Shown piece after piece: positions 25,320 through 37,462 of a stretch of DNA of 64,000 nt. The stretch is from Polytrichum commune (taxonomy: Eukaryota > Streptophyta > Polytrichopsida > Polytrichales > Polytrichaceae). Numbering within the stretch: the stretch's first letter is position 1; the number at the start of each line of letters is the position of its first letter. Under the pieces are notes generated by a model. It made no database searches, was not told the origin of the DNA, and saw only the letters and a program-made list of their open reading frames with translations. The translations under genes and the position numbers were made by a program. The stretch is from contig OX485805.1 of assembly GCA_950295325.1 (NCBI GenBank), positions 4,090,501 to 4,154,500 on the forward strand, given 5' to 3'.

Positions 25320-25780
25320 GTTGGATTATCAAAATGAGTGCCAGCCGTACACCTCTCGGAGGCACCACGCCGATCACCAAAGGGTTTTCAACGCCGACCC
25401 CCACCTAGGTCATTCAAATTCAAGCCTAGGGACCAAAAACCAAGGTATGTTCCACCAAAACATAAAACCTCAAAGCAAACCGCATCCTCATGTTATAAAT
25501 GTGGCCGCCCAGGCCATTATGCTAGAGATTGCCGAGCATCGGCGTACGTAATTGAGATGTATAAGGAGTTACAGAAATTACGTAGCCAAAATAGAGAGTC
25601 TCATGCAGTCCAAATTCCATCCATCCCTAATATGGATATAAAGAATTACATGACTGTCACAACTCCAGTGATTAAAGGTATGGAGGCTGCCCTCTTGGAT
25701 AGCACCTCTACACATACCATATTGAGGAATTTAACGTTTTTCTCATTCCCGGCTGGTAAAATAGGTTGGTGAACTAGCCA
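25320..25780 (+). pseudogene. Copia zinc knuckle and protease remnant
   Basis: The frame at 25338-25772 contains CYKCGRPGHYARDC, a complete CCHC zinc knuckle, followed about 60 residues later by LLDSTSTHTI, a protease active-site-like segment (D-S-T/G-A/S). Homology continues to about 26040 (KIIAFKEGTATV, then a frame change), where the reading is cut by the next block. Confidence 0.75.
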
Positions 25781-26047
25781 CGTTACCATTATAGCGGGAC
25801 AAAAAATCATAGCCTTCAAAGAAGGTACAGCAACTGTTGTGCTGCCCGGGGACCACCCGATAACATGTCGGGACGCTATGTATGCTCCCGATGCCCCCAG
25901 AGCCTAATCAACTACCGGGACCTAAGGGCAAACGGTATCCACGTCTCTACCAAGATAGAGAACGATAAAGAGGCGTTTGCACTCTATGTCGCGCACCTCT
26001 CCTTGAGGAATGTCCGAACCACCATGGGCACAAGGGGGACCGCGAAG

Positions 26048-26869
26048 TGACACCCGGGATTTGTGGCGCCGTTGGTGAGAGGGCCCAAGTGATCCTAGTG
26101 TGGGTGAGGGCCCCGGGCATTGGGAACGCCTCCCACCCACGGAGACTAGGATGCACATGGATAAGGCCAAGAGCTATGCGTAGCTCGTGGCGTGGTGATT
26201 CTAGAATGCTCAAGATCATCTCAATCGGAGGTGTGAGCTAAGAGTTATGGCAATTTGAGTGGAGCGCTGTCCCTGGTATAGTAGTGCCTGGGAGTGATTC
26301 CCAGGACTGCCAAGGTTCAAACAGGCATAACTTCATCAATACTTGCCTGAATGGGGCAAGTGAGGGGTCCATCGGCATCTACGTAAAGCATAGATGAAGA
26401 TGGAGTGGTTTCTTGTTGGCATCAGACATCATACAAGGAAGTTATGATGGTCTGAAGCTGCTGGGGGCTTCTAGGCCCAGCGGCTAAGGGAAAGTGTCCA
26501 CTTGGCCCCAACTCTTGGTAGAGAGACAAGAGGTTTCTTGACGGTGGGGTAGGGGCCCCGTGTAGAGTCCTAGAGGCTTATATGGATGAGGTGGTGTGGC
26601 CTCACCCACCCGAGGCCGAACGGCACGGCCTCCATGGGCATTGGCCCAATGTGAGGCCATAGTTGCTTAGTATGGTTTGGGTTGTTGTAGTGTTGCTCCG
26701 GCAATGCGAAGATCAACATAAGATTGGACTTCCATGGATGGAAGTCCACATCCAAGGATTGGTTACTGATTAAAGGGGTGAGTCCCGAAAGCAAAGTAGG
26801 AGGGTTGGTTCCCCTCCTATGAACTATATGGTCCGGGGTGAGAGGAGCTAACCATTAGCATGGTGGTAT
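26048..26869. mobile_element. Putative insertion inside the Copia element
   Basis: An 822-bp block, clearly richer in G and C than its surroundings, separates the protease and integrase parts. GCGAAG lies on both sides (26042-26047 and 26870-26875). It begins TGACACCCGGG and contains TTATATGGATG near 26579, as an LTR might, but does not end in CA. A solo LTR or small non-autonomous element is my best guess. It could also be diverged Copia sequence. It has no gene. Confidence 0.45.
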
Positions 26870-26910
26870 GCGAAGGGTTAGCGACACGTAACCTTTGCTA
26901 GAATTGAAAA

Positions 26911-27636
26911 TTGGCAAGATTGTTAAGGGGCCTAGCAAGGGTTGCGACATTCTGGCAGGGAGAGAGGACCATTACCACCGCAATAGCGGGAATCGATGGC
27001 ATGTATGAGATTGCTATCAAAGCGATTAGCCCCACCCCTAGGGTTGAGGAAGAAGTTCGCTTGGTTACATGGGAGAGAGGTCCCAATGCGAGAACCAGTA
27101 ACTTAGCCCGGAAAACTGGCCTATATCTCACGGCAGCTGTCCTCTCAGATATATGGCATAAAAAACTTGGGCACCTTAGCACTATTATATTTCGGAGGAT
27201 GCTCCCCCTCCTGGCTGACCATAACCTTACATCTGCGGATACTGGCAAGATAGCCATGTGCGAGGCGTGCATTCAAGGCAAGATGATTAAGAAGCCGTCC
27301 CAATGGCAATTCCCCACTGAATTACCACCGCCGCTTCATCAACTTCAAGGTGATATCTGTGGACCTATCAACCCACCTTCAAGTTCATTTCAATATTTTC
27401 TAGTATTCATAAATGCATCCGGAAGCCACCTAGAGGTAGTCATCTTGACCACTAGAAACCTTGTATTCTCCAGAATTCTTGCAATTTTGATACTCTATAA
27501 CAATCATTTTCCTGAACACCCAGTCAAATTCCTCCGAATGGATTATGCATTGGAATTTCGTTCACATGCATTTGAGGATTACTGTATCGTATTAGACATT
27601 ATCCTTACCTATGCCGTACCTTACGAACATTTATAA
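26911..27636 (+). pseudogene. Copia integrase region
   Basis: An open frame with the pre-integrase zinc motif (IWHKKLGHLST...CEACIQGKM) and the start of the integrase core: LQGDICGPINPP with the first Asp, and FLRMDYALEF where functional copies have a D-N-G-G-E-F-like motif. The Asp is kept but the following Asn-Gly-Gly is lost. After a stop at 27634 the sequence goes on as NGLAEAFIKK, which would hold the catalytic Glu. Further remnants reach about 28000. Confidence 0.8.
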
Positions 27637-28349
27637 AATGGTCTTGCAGAGGCTTTCATTAAGAAAGTTCAGCTCGTAACCAGGCCATTACTCATTCATG
27701 CCAAACTCCCAGACTCGTTCTAGGGCCACGCGGTTCTTTATGCCGCAACCCTCCTACGATTGAGACCAACTTTATTCCACCAACAGACACCATATGAACT
27801 CATCGCCGGCCGGCCACCCAACATTACCCACTTACGTGTATTTGGCTGCTAGATTTGGGTACATGTATATGAGCCACAACGAAAAACCACATGGACTCAC
27901 CGATCCGAGGCCATTTACCTCGGATACGACTCCCCTAGTATCATCAGATACATGGACCCAAGAACTGGGGCCATTCTCAAAGCTCAGCTAGTAAATTGTA
28001 AATTCATTGAATACATATTTCCCACCCCACTGATTAACCAAACGGTCAAACAAGTCCCACTGAATTTTCAGGCCCTGAAACTTTGACTCTAAACCCGGAC
28101 CGTTGAATATTACTAGCTGACACCGAAATCACCAAACTCATCAACCTAAAGGACCTAGCAGAACAGACCCCTGTTGGTTTCTATTCGGGCCCTAGAGTAC
28201 TTCGGAACCCGCTATCCGGGACAGACAACGTTACACCCAACAAAAGGTTAGCCCCACTAACCTCCAAGTCAACCAAGGTACAACGGACCACATTCAACAC
28301 CGATGTTGCACCGGACCCACTCACTCTGGCCGAGGCCAAGGCCTCACCA

Positions 28350-29010
28350 GAATGGCCAGATTATAGTAAAGCTCTTGAGATCGAATACGCATCTCTCAGA
28401 AAGCACCAGGTATTCGGAGAGGTATCCACTGAACTCACAAAACCACTAGTGGGCCACAAACTAATTTTCTCCAGGAAATTTGATGCCAACGGTAAGTTAT
28501 TCAGATTCAAAGTTTGTCTTGTCGTTCAAGGCTTTTTACAACGACCGGGAGAGGACTTCGACCAGACTTCGTCCTGGACATCACATCATTCAGGTACATG
28601 TTAGTATTCACAGTCCATTTTGGCCTTAAAATCTTCCTCATGGATGTTATAACAGCGTACCTATATGACAACCTGGATATGCTCATGTATATCTCACCCC
28701 CTCTAGATTTTCTACTAAGGCTGCCTACCTCCTCACCCGGGAAATTTCTCGGCTTATGCATATGAAAGGCATTATACGGCTTAAAGCAAGCCGGCAGAAT
28801 GTGGTATCACCTACTCCGAGACTTTATGATTTCACATGGATTTTTGCATGACCCAACCCTATCATGTATTTTCACTTTGACTCAGAATTCACAATATCTG
28901 ATTGTAGCCGTGTATGTGGATGATCTAAATCTGATTGGATCCCCCGCATTGTGTAAACATACCGAAACCTTACTTAAGGCCCAATTCGACATAAAATTGC
29001 TCAAATAACC
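28350..29010 (+). pseudogene. Copia reverse transcriptase region
   Basis: Split over at least three frames. KALEIEYASLRKHQVFGEV and SRKFDANGKLFRFKVCLVVQ mark the N-terminal part; ITSFRYMLVFTVHFGLKIFL and VITAYLYDNLD mark the fingers/palm; GLKQAGRMWYHLL and the catalytic YVDDLNLIGS close it. The YVDD box is intact. Stops and frame changes near 28540, 28764 and 29006 inactivate it. Confidence 0.85.
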
Positions 29011-29489
29011 TCGTTTTGTCTTGGCTTACAGATTCAGCACTTCCCGAATGGCATCCTCCTACACCAACAATCTTACATCCGTAAGCTATTCAAATTCTTC
29101 AACATGGACCAAACCCACGCATTGGCTACGCCAATGATTGGAAGAAGCCGCAACGATAATGATCCTTACCAACCTTGCTCGGAGGAGGAGGAGATAGTGG
29201 ACAGGTCCAAATACCTTATGGCGGTTGGAGCATTCACGTATTTAACCACACACAAGGCCGGACATCGCATTCGCAACAAACATACTCGGGAGGCACAGTA
29301 AAAAACCGACCGCCCGCCATTAGAATGGTGTCAAACATCTACTCCGATATTTACGAGGAATGGAGGACCTCGGGTTGTACTACAAAAATGACACAAAAGG
29401 TGAAATTACAGGATATGCTGGCTCCGGATTCAAAACAGATGAGGTAACAGAGAAGTCTCAAATTGGTTACATATTCATCAAGAACGGAG

Positions 29490-29851
29490 CGCCGATATCA
29501 TGAAAATCGGCCAAGCAAACTGTGACCGCCACATCCACGAATCATGCCAAACTCTTAGTATTTCACGAAGCATCAAGAGAAGCGGTATGGCTAAGGACAA
29601 TACAAGAGATCTTAGCAAAACAATGCAAGATGAACCAAAAGTTCAAACCAACGGTCATATTCGATGATAATGCAGCATGTGTCGCCCAAATGAACACGGG
29701 ATTCATTAAGGCTGATTGGGTGAAGCATATCAACCCACATATATTCGGGTTTGCTCAAGACCTTATAGAAACATGTCAGATTGAGATAAAAAAGATAAAA
29801 TCCAAAAACCAACATAACATATATACTTACAAAGGCCTTACCGACTTATAA
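29490..29851 (+). pseudogene. Copia RNase H region
   Basis: The frame at 29522-29851 shows REAVWLRTIQEIL, IFDDNAACVAQMNTGFIKAD and WVKHINPHIFGFAQDLIE, the plant Copia RNase H C-terminal pattern. An upstream piece (about 29104-29480) is scrambled over several frames. Confidence 0.8.
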
Positions 29852-29994
29852 GCATAAGAAGCTAGTGTTAGAGGCAGGAATGAAAACCTTACACGAACTC
29901 ACTTCTAACTAGACTACATTATTTTCTTCATTGTTGATTTTCCCCTTTGGGTTTTACAACAGTGAAGTTTTTAATGAAGTAGTCGCTATAGTTC

Positions 29995-30032
29995 GAGGAG
30001 GAGTGTTAAGGCAGCTTATAGCTAGCTTGACA
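29995..30032 (+). repeat. Polypurine tract and 29-bp 3' LTR remnant
   Basis: GAGGAGGAG (29995-30003) is the expected plus-strand primer site. It is followed by TGTTAAGGCAGCTTATAGCT and a short GACA end (30004-30032), then CTTGG. It matches the first 25 or so bases of the 5' LTR, so most of the 3' LTR has been deleted while its terminal CA and the target duplication remain. Confidence 0.8.
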
Positions 30033-31690
30033 CTTGGACTATAGCCCATCTATGTCACCGAGGCACTATGAATGCTTGCTGTGTGGTCGCATGTACAAAA
30101 GCTCTTGACTGTCAATTTGATGAAAGTGCATCTAAATGTTGCAATGTTACCCTACATCTTGACTTTTCTTTGCATCGGGCATATCACAAAACTTCGTGCT
30201 TAGATGGATGAAGTTTCCATTGTGTCATCCAAACAAGGAAGGTCGAACATCATGGGTACCTCACTATCTCATAGTTACTATATGTACGTGCGTTGAAGCT
30301 TTTTATTTTTATATTTTTTTGTGGGGGGGAGGGGGCTATTTATATGATATATTTCTTTTTCTAGTACCTTATTTTCTCCACACTTTGCCCGATTGTCTTG
30401 CATCCTTTGAGAGTTTGAGCTTAATTTTTTCCATTTAAACTTATCCCTATGTAAATTAAAAAAATACATCTTCTCTGTTGTTTAAAGTCTCCAAATGTGT
30501 GGTGTTTTAGGGCACCCTTTATCAATATGCTTAATAATAAAAGGCAACCCATTAACATAAGACATGGATTGCCTTATGTTATTAAGTTTGTCGATAAAGG
30601 GTGAAATACAATAATGACAATGAGATTGAGACATCAAACAATGATAGGGATACAACATGATAAACAAAAAAAATACAAAAAAATACAAAAACACTTTAAC
30701 AACATGATTAAGCATTACAAGAAAACTACCAAATACTCAAGAGTTGAGGTTGTGAGTGGAAAACCCTTGTGACCTTCTACATGTCGTGTAAATAGCGATC
30801 GTGTGCCACTGCAGCTCAAGTACCAACCATCACTAACAAATAACACTAAAACATAGCAATGACACACATACACAACACACTTTCATAACATTCTTGCCAA
30901 GTGAGAAGGAAGAGAGTCAAACCCTAGTAAGAGCTCTAATTCTCTCTTCAAATGCACACTATGAGTCAAGTTATCTCTCACTCCATCACGGGATAATCCA
31001 AGAGTATAAGTAAGGGGAGAATAACTCAAGATTCTATTGCAAAACATGCAATCTTCACCTCACACAAGCTCTCTCCACACACTCACTCATAAGGCTTGAC
31101 TTTGGCAAGAATGCCAAGCCAAGAAGGAGGCTCCTCATTTATGAGCATCTCTCCAACTCCTAGGATTTATCCATCCAAATCTAAATGAATGAAACCCCAC
31201 AGATAAGGTGTGGCCGCTGACGTCCCATACCGTAACATACAAGTTTTGTACCATCCTAAACACAATACCCTTTATGTAGTTCTACAAAGAGCAATACATG
31301 ACATTATAGGGTAATGTATAGTATTTATAATGTAGTATGTGAATAGAGTTGATGCTATATTACATTGAATTTTTTTTTAAATGCTTACAAAAATAAAGAG
31401 TACCATGCACTAGGTCTCACCCTATTTCTAATATTTTGTTAGTGAGGTACCAATACCGAACATCCATCACCATTCATCAAAATGCTTACACCGTTGGGAA
31501 CCACTTGGAACATCCCAAGTTGCTTTCCATACCCTCTATATCCATGGATGAATACCACAAAAATTCATCTCTAGGATGTTAATTATTCATTTGTTGGAGT
31601 TTCATCTACATAATTTTTTTCATTGCCCATGTAGAAAGGCCACTTGGTTTGCACCATTGGAGAAGGTAATTATTGTGGACCCTACTATAA

Positions 31691-34600
31691 TGCATCTCTT
31701 TTTATCCACTAGAATGAGAACTTCCAAAATAACTTACATAAAAGGAAAAACCTTGATTGGTTTGCATGTCGGACAAAATTCTATTTGTGACTATAATTGT
31801 ACTAAAATTTGTGTTCTTCATGAACACGGTTAGAATTGGATGACCCTACTACAACTATAACAATAACAACAAATTATTTTTGTGTGTGAGCAAGGCTTCG
31901 CAGTTTGCTTAAGATTGAGTTTTCATGCATGCCACTTGCACACCAAATTCTAGATAATAGTGGGTTGGAGGTGTTCTCATGAAGATAAGCACAAGCCACC
32001 AACCAACCACATTCTCGTGACCTACTAGAATGTGGTGGGCTATGGACATGGGCCGCTAGACTTTTATGTGCCCACTAAAGCAATGCTTAACCTACAAGTG
32101 CCAGTCCCCAAGGATTGAAGACCGGTTTTAGGAGAAGGAGGAGGTTAGCAGGTGGGCTTCGATTTGAGAAGATGTGAGTAGCTAGTTGGCACATACGAAC
32201 CCCACCCCACCAAATTCCATCTACATTTGGACGAGTTTGTCCTTAATCCCACTATAATCTAGTGGGCAAGCAACCTACATGAAAACTTACCTAAAGACCA
32301 ACAACTCTCTTTGCAACATTTGCTCAGTTGTACGCATCCTCTAGCTTAATGTAAACTACACCATGTATGGTATTTAATGTTACGTGCATAATAGTGTCAC
32401 TGACCCTATTTTGAGGCGTATGTGAAGTTACATTACCGATTAACAACTTCACCATAGTTATCACCTCATCACACTTGGCGTTCAAGTTCGCTTACTAATA
32501 TCTTGGCATGAGCATGTTCCATAGTGTTATGTGGTGCATGCTTATGTTTCACAATGGTCTACAAGTTGACTAAAGTGTGCACAATTGACACTTGCCATTA
32601 GTGTGCTTAAAATATCTTCCTCTTGCATACTAAAGTGTAAACACATGACACTTGCCATTAGTACACTCAAAAATATTTTCCCTTTGCTTCATAAAATGCA
32701 AGACTATCATCTAACTTATTCTAGTGTGCTACTATAAATGTCATAATTTAGATTTTTTCACTAAAGGAGCTACTTAAGTTGACGAATGAAATCACATTAG
32801 CAATTAGCAAGTGTGACATTTTGAGACCTCTAGACATCTAGTTGAGGCCCTTCGCAAATAGTGTATGTGACACCAATTACCATAAAGGGTGTACTAAATG
32901 TAGCTTAGGATATACCATGGAAAACTTTGATTTTGCTAATGTTAAAAATTTGTCAGGCTCAGACATAGACGGTCATTTGGACAAGGATCAAAGCTCATCT
33001 TTAGATTTGTAATATGTGGAGCTCGTCATAAGTTCCATCTGACCAAATCTAGGGAGAGAGGGAATTATCGTATACAAGCGTACCTCTCTTATACCCAACA
33101 TAAAAACTTGACGGTCCCCTATATATAGATTCATTGTCGATTCATCTCAAATGACCTCGAACATTGTGATACGGGGTCTTTAAAACTAATTTTCGGGGTC
33201 AAATCAATTAAAAAATTAACCTTTAGGCTACATACTATTACAGGGCTTTTATGGTGAATGGAATGACATGTATGCTCGTTTACAATCATATCTTCTCTCG
33301 CAAATCTACCATATGTATATGAATATATTTGTAACTTTTATAGTTGCACATGATGTGTGCTCAAGGACATGTGTGCTAATAGTGTTAATGTTCAAAAATC
33401 TACCAACATGGAAACGCATACAAATCCCAATGTTGAAGGTTTGCTTTGCCCACCTTTCGGATTTCCGTTGCAATTTGGTGCTACCCCACCTCAAATGAGC
33501 TCCTTTTACTATGGTTCTCACATTTATGCTCCCCCTCCTCCTCCATCCTCTTCTTCACTCCCCCTTAATCCTCATCATTGCAACTCTCCATCCCATCTTC
33601 TATCTTCATATTCAATACCTCAAATAAACTTGACTTTCTTTGAAAAGATCGATACATGCTCTCCTCACACGCACAACTTGAGTGCAAGCTCAAGCTTGCA
33701 AGTCTAGTGGGTCAAAATAGACAATATGAGCTCATAATTTACATGTGCCTAAGATGATGGAGCTTTGTCTTAGTTTGGTCCCAATTTCGCTTGGATAGAA
33801 ATTTAAATTCATGTCTCAATTTTGAGCTTGTAGAAATTTCAAGTCCAATGTCTACAAGTTCATGTTTGGGCTTGAAGTTGAAAATCAATCCAAAAAAGGG
33901 AGCAACCAAAATTTCACCATATAAGGTACATGTAAAAGGTCCAAATTCCTTTACCTTGGCCCACCAAAGCTATAAGCTATGAGTGGTTGGGTCTACAATG
34001 GAATGGGACAAAGATGCACATTGGAATTGTTCACATTATGAAGGTATGTGGCCCTATTGTGAGCACTTCCAACTTCACATACACTTTAAATTGTCAGGTC
34101 AAATGCGGAATCGTCTCATCTAGTTAATGTTGTGAATCACGAAGATTGTTATTCAAGTTTCAAGTCGGACAATGAGATGCAAAATTATAAATGGTCATAG
34201 TGATTAATTCTCCTTCATTTGAACAAAACGCACAGGTCTTCCGCATTGTGTTCACGATTGAACCTAAGGTAGACACCTTATTCAAACACCAACCTCACTA
34301 ACCACCTACTTTTGGGAAAATGCTTCAATACCCTCTGAAAGTGAACAAAACATATACTACGATGGCCTATTGGCTGGGATAGCCAAAAGTCAATGCTCAA
34401 CACCAACCACTTTAGACAAACCTATGTAACCACTAAGGAAGAAGATCATGCATATGTATGTGTAAACATTTATCACAAATTGTGGTTTAATCACCTTAAT
34501 CTCATTCTTATGATATCGGATTCATAAAAGGTCCACTGATTGACTAGGCTCCTAGAAGCAACCGCAGAGCCTTAGAGGCCACCTAAAATGATGTAACATA

Positions 34601-36759
34601 CATTTTGAGCACATTCTCCGACTTATCTTATTGTAACACATGTCTTTTTGGTGTCCATTCTTAATTACAACCCTTGCCAATAGCTTTCAAATGAAGGTGT
34701 ATGATAAAAAAAAGTGACCACAATTCAAAGTCTATATGCCTTAAACTAAGGTAAGCTGCCCTATTGTAGAGGACTACATCTTGAGCAATTTTTACCATTT
34801 ATGTACTTTGGCATTTGACATAAACAAAAATTTCCATGTAGAGGAACTGAACAAATATATGTCATAATTTACTTATACGCTTTTCAAACGCATGTGTAGA
34901 CTTCAAAGCAGGAAATTGGTTCTGACTTATCCATCTAGTGTATTGGTCCAGCCTAAAAGCTCGAAAACGTGTTGTGCTAAGTTAATTCATACACATGCAA
35001 GCTTCGAGGCAAGCTTATCAATCAGATACCTTTTCATATCGATACAATCCCTTTTGTCAATTGACTGAATGATTTGCAGGCTCACAAAAATTTGGTTATG
35101 GAAGGGGGGATCCTCTGATGCACAAAAGTATTTTATAAGCACATTGTGAAACTAATCTGAAAATATTCTAGATTGATGCCTTTTAGGTTTGATCGGTAGA
35201 CTTTCGGAGCGTGATTATATACATAACATTACTCAGCTGATGATTTGTGTTCATGGGTCCCGTAGTCGATTCGAGAATAGAGCCTCCTGGTGACACAATC
35301 TCAATGTTTTAGTCTGAATTTGAAGGCATGGCAAATGAACACAACTCATCAATGGAGTAATATTATGTATGCATTACAAGCATATGAGTCATGGACAATT
35401 TGTCTTGTATCACTCAAAAATCTTCAAATCTACGTGGTGGTAGATTTGCATATTTTTTCACCGACGCTTGACGATGATATAGGACTCATAGGCTGGTAGA
35501 GATTCTTACATTCCATGTTGCATGTACCATATGGCTCCTCAAGAGAATGTGTATGCTAGGCTATTGAAGCAAGGAAGAAGAATAACTTCGATCTTTCATG
35601 ATTGATGTTTGTTCAATAAGTAGTATGACTAATCAAGTAGGTAGTGTCGCCCGTTAAGGCATGTGTGCCTATTGTGGGTGCTTCCAACTCCACAAGCCTA
35701 TCTAGCAGTTGGGTCAAATGGTTGAAGAACTCATGCTACTAGCAATTTTGAATGAGGAAAAATAACAGACATTTTGTTATCTGAGTTTGTAGGCCCTTGG
35801 GATCTATAATCAAAATATTTTTTTGTGTTAATCAAATGCCTCGTTCATACTTTGGGTGTTGTGTTCGAAACTTTGTGTATGAGGCATTTGTAATATGCAT
35901 GGAAATAGTCCCAACCTGGTTACAAAATAAGAGCAACACATAGTGTGTCTTTGGCTATGTTTACAATGTAAAAGCCCTTATTTCTTCAATTGCCTCGTTC
36001 TAACTTCATGATTGAAATTGATTGTTTCTGGAGCTTTGCTTGCATCCCTATAATGACATACTCACATGTCCTATGCACAACACCTTAATGTGGCCAACTT
36101 AACCCTTGAAAGATGTGAGGGTAGCCCTCATATTAAAAATCTGTTATTAACTGTGACTTGGAGTTGATGTAGAAAAGAATGTTGTGGAGGTTGCTTTGTA
36201 GACTACATCCATACAATTGGGAATTTGAGGAAGGAATATTGTCATAAAACTACGTAAACTCAATATCCCTCAAGAATGTTAATAAAGTCATTTTGGATCA
36301 AATTTTGGAAGTATATTAAAGCCATGCACACTATAATATGACAGAGAATGGAAAAAATTCCAAGTCAAAAAAACCTTGTTACATTCTTCTAATAGTACAT
36401 ATATAACTAAGGAAAATAGTTGATGTTTGAGCACTTCATAGTCCATGTAAGTTAATGTTGGTAGTGGATTCTGGCAAACCGTTTCATAAAAGTGATGAGC
36501 AACTTTAATAACTATGAATTGGGAATTTTCCATTCACTTTCAAATACACATGCACACCCTTTAAGTTTATTAGTCCTTTGAAGGTTAAGTATGCTTGATG
36601 TCCAACTAACACCCCAAACTAGCTAGCCACATGAGACAAGTGCCCACATAACACACACATACCTTAAGGAGAGGTGACCGCCATAATTTTTTGAACACTG
36701 TTGTACTTCCCCTCAATAGAAAAGCCTCTAGGTCCTCACATATGAAGATTAAAGTGTTA
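31691..36759. other. No supported gene
   Basis: Long AT-rich intergenic stretch. The best frame (33357-33707, +) gives a Pro/Ser-rich peptide with PPFGFPLQFGATPPQMSSFY and a PPPPPSSSSL run. It is low in complexity and without family features, so I do not call it. Short repeats such as TGACACTTGCCATTAGT (32587 and 32647) recur locally. Confidence 0.5.
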
Positions 36760-37462
36760 TCTAGGAATGTTGACTATTGAGAATACTTGCAAGTGTGAAG
36801 ATTCAGGTTTGAAGAGTGCAACCCAAAACCCTTCACCCATGATTGTAGATGTTCACTATGTTCTTGAATTAGAAGCTCAGTTTCGGCTTATTGAATTCAC
36901 TTTCTCAAAAATCTGTCCACAACGAAGCAAAAAGTACATCTTTGAAGTATATCAGAAGCTTGTAATGTTCACTTTGTACTAGCTGCAACAGCTAGTCTTG
37001 AAGAGAGTACCAATTCAATTCTTGTACTGAGTTATCCAATGCAGCTAAACCACACTGGAGATGAAAGTGTGCTTACACATATTTATTTCTTCGTGCCATG
37101 GCAAATGCCATTTGCTCCACAATAAATTTAAAAAATAAACAACTATAGTTGCATACTATGTATGTCTGCCCTTATTACACAGTGACATAGAAATTTGATC
37201 ACTGAAATTAATGTTCCTGGGCTCCCTGGTGATCCATTGGTATATAATGAAAGTCATATCTATCAACACCAGTTTTATGAGTGGACTTCGCTGTATGATC
37301 CCACTTCCTATAGTTTGGTTGCTCAACACTACTCATGGACTGAATATATTTGTAGTGAAGAGTGCATCAATTCTAGTTTCACCTCAGAAATATCCTTCTG
37401 CTGCAAAATGGAGGATGACATTATTCTTTGCGTGGAATCATCTTCAGTGGATGTCGTTTGGC
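36760..37462 (+). other. Weak coding-like fragments, unidentified
   Basis: Two plus-strand stretches look somewhat more protein-like than background: 36767-36982 (PMIVDVHYVLELEAQFRLIE, ICPQRSKKYIFEVYQKLV) and 37211-37483 (PLPIVWLLNTTHGLNIFVV, SPQKYPSAAKWRMTLFF). The second overlaps the last modelled exon of the minus-strand AP2 gene by about 20 bases. No start, splice partner or family is evident. They may be fragments of a decayed gene. Confidence 0.25.

Larger units (their letters stand above)
23558..30032 (+). mobile_element. Ty1/copia LTR retrotransposon, degenerate
   Basis: Bounded by the 5-bp target duplication CTTGG (23553-23557 and 30033-30037), present once at the empty site in copy B (53653-53657). 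Domain order is gag, zinc knuckle, protease, integrase, reverse transcriptase, RNase H, which is the Copia order. The 5' LTR is about 246 bp. The 3' LTR is reduced to 29 bp. The coding region has many stops and frame changes, so the element is dead. A separate block at 26048-26869 separates protease and integrase. Confidence 0.93.
16200..31690 (+). repeat. Segmental duplication, copy A
   Basis: Collinear, in direct orientation, with copy B (43920-54925). Matching blocks include TTATGCAAGATTTCA at the start, GTCAATTTGATGGATTAGACC, GAAGAAACACATATGAAGG, CGCAATAACCGCTCGTGTC, ATCTTCAAATTTAAGTCAAC, TTTCCAATTCACATAGTACA and GGAACCACTTGGAACATCCC near the end. Copy A is longer because of a Harbinger element, R1, a 1.05 kb insertion and a Copia element, plus about 0.5 kb at 30770-31230 absent from copy B. 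A 120-bp stretch is also repeated within copy A (about 17425-17545 and 17950-18065). Apart from transposon genes I see no gene in the shared backbone. Confidence 0.85.

Noticed and set aside
25922-26241. Minus- and plus-strand frames across the GC-rich block in the Copia element
   Set aside because: Composition-driven frames with no domain. The block reads better as an insertion.
33357-33707. Pro/Ser-rich frame as a secreted or cell-wall protein
   Set aside because: No signal peptide at the start, low complexity and no supporting gene structure.
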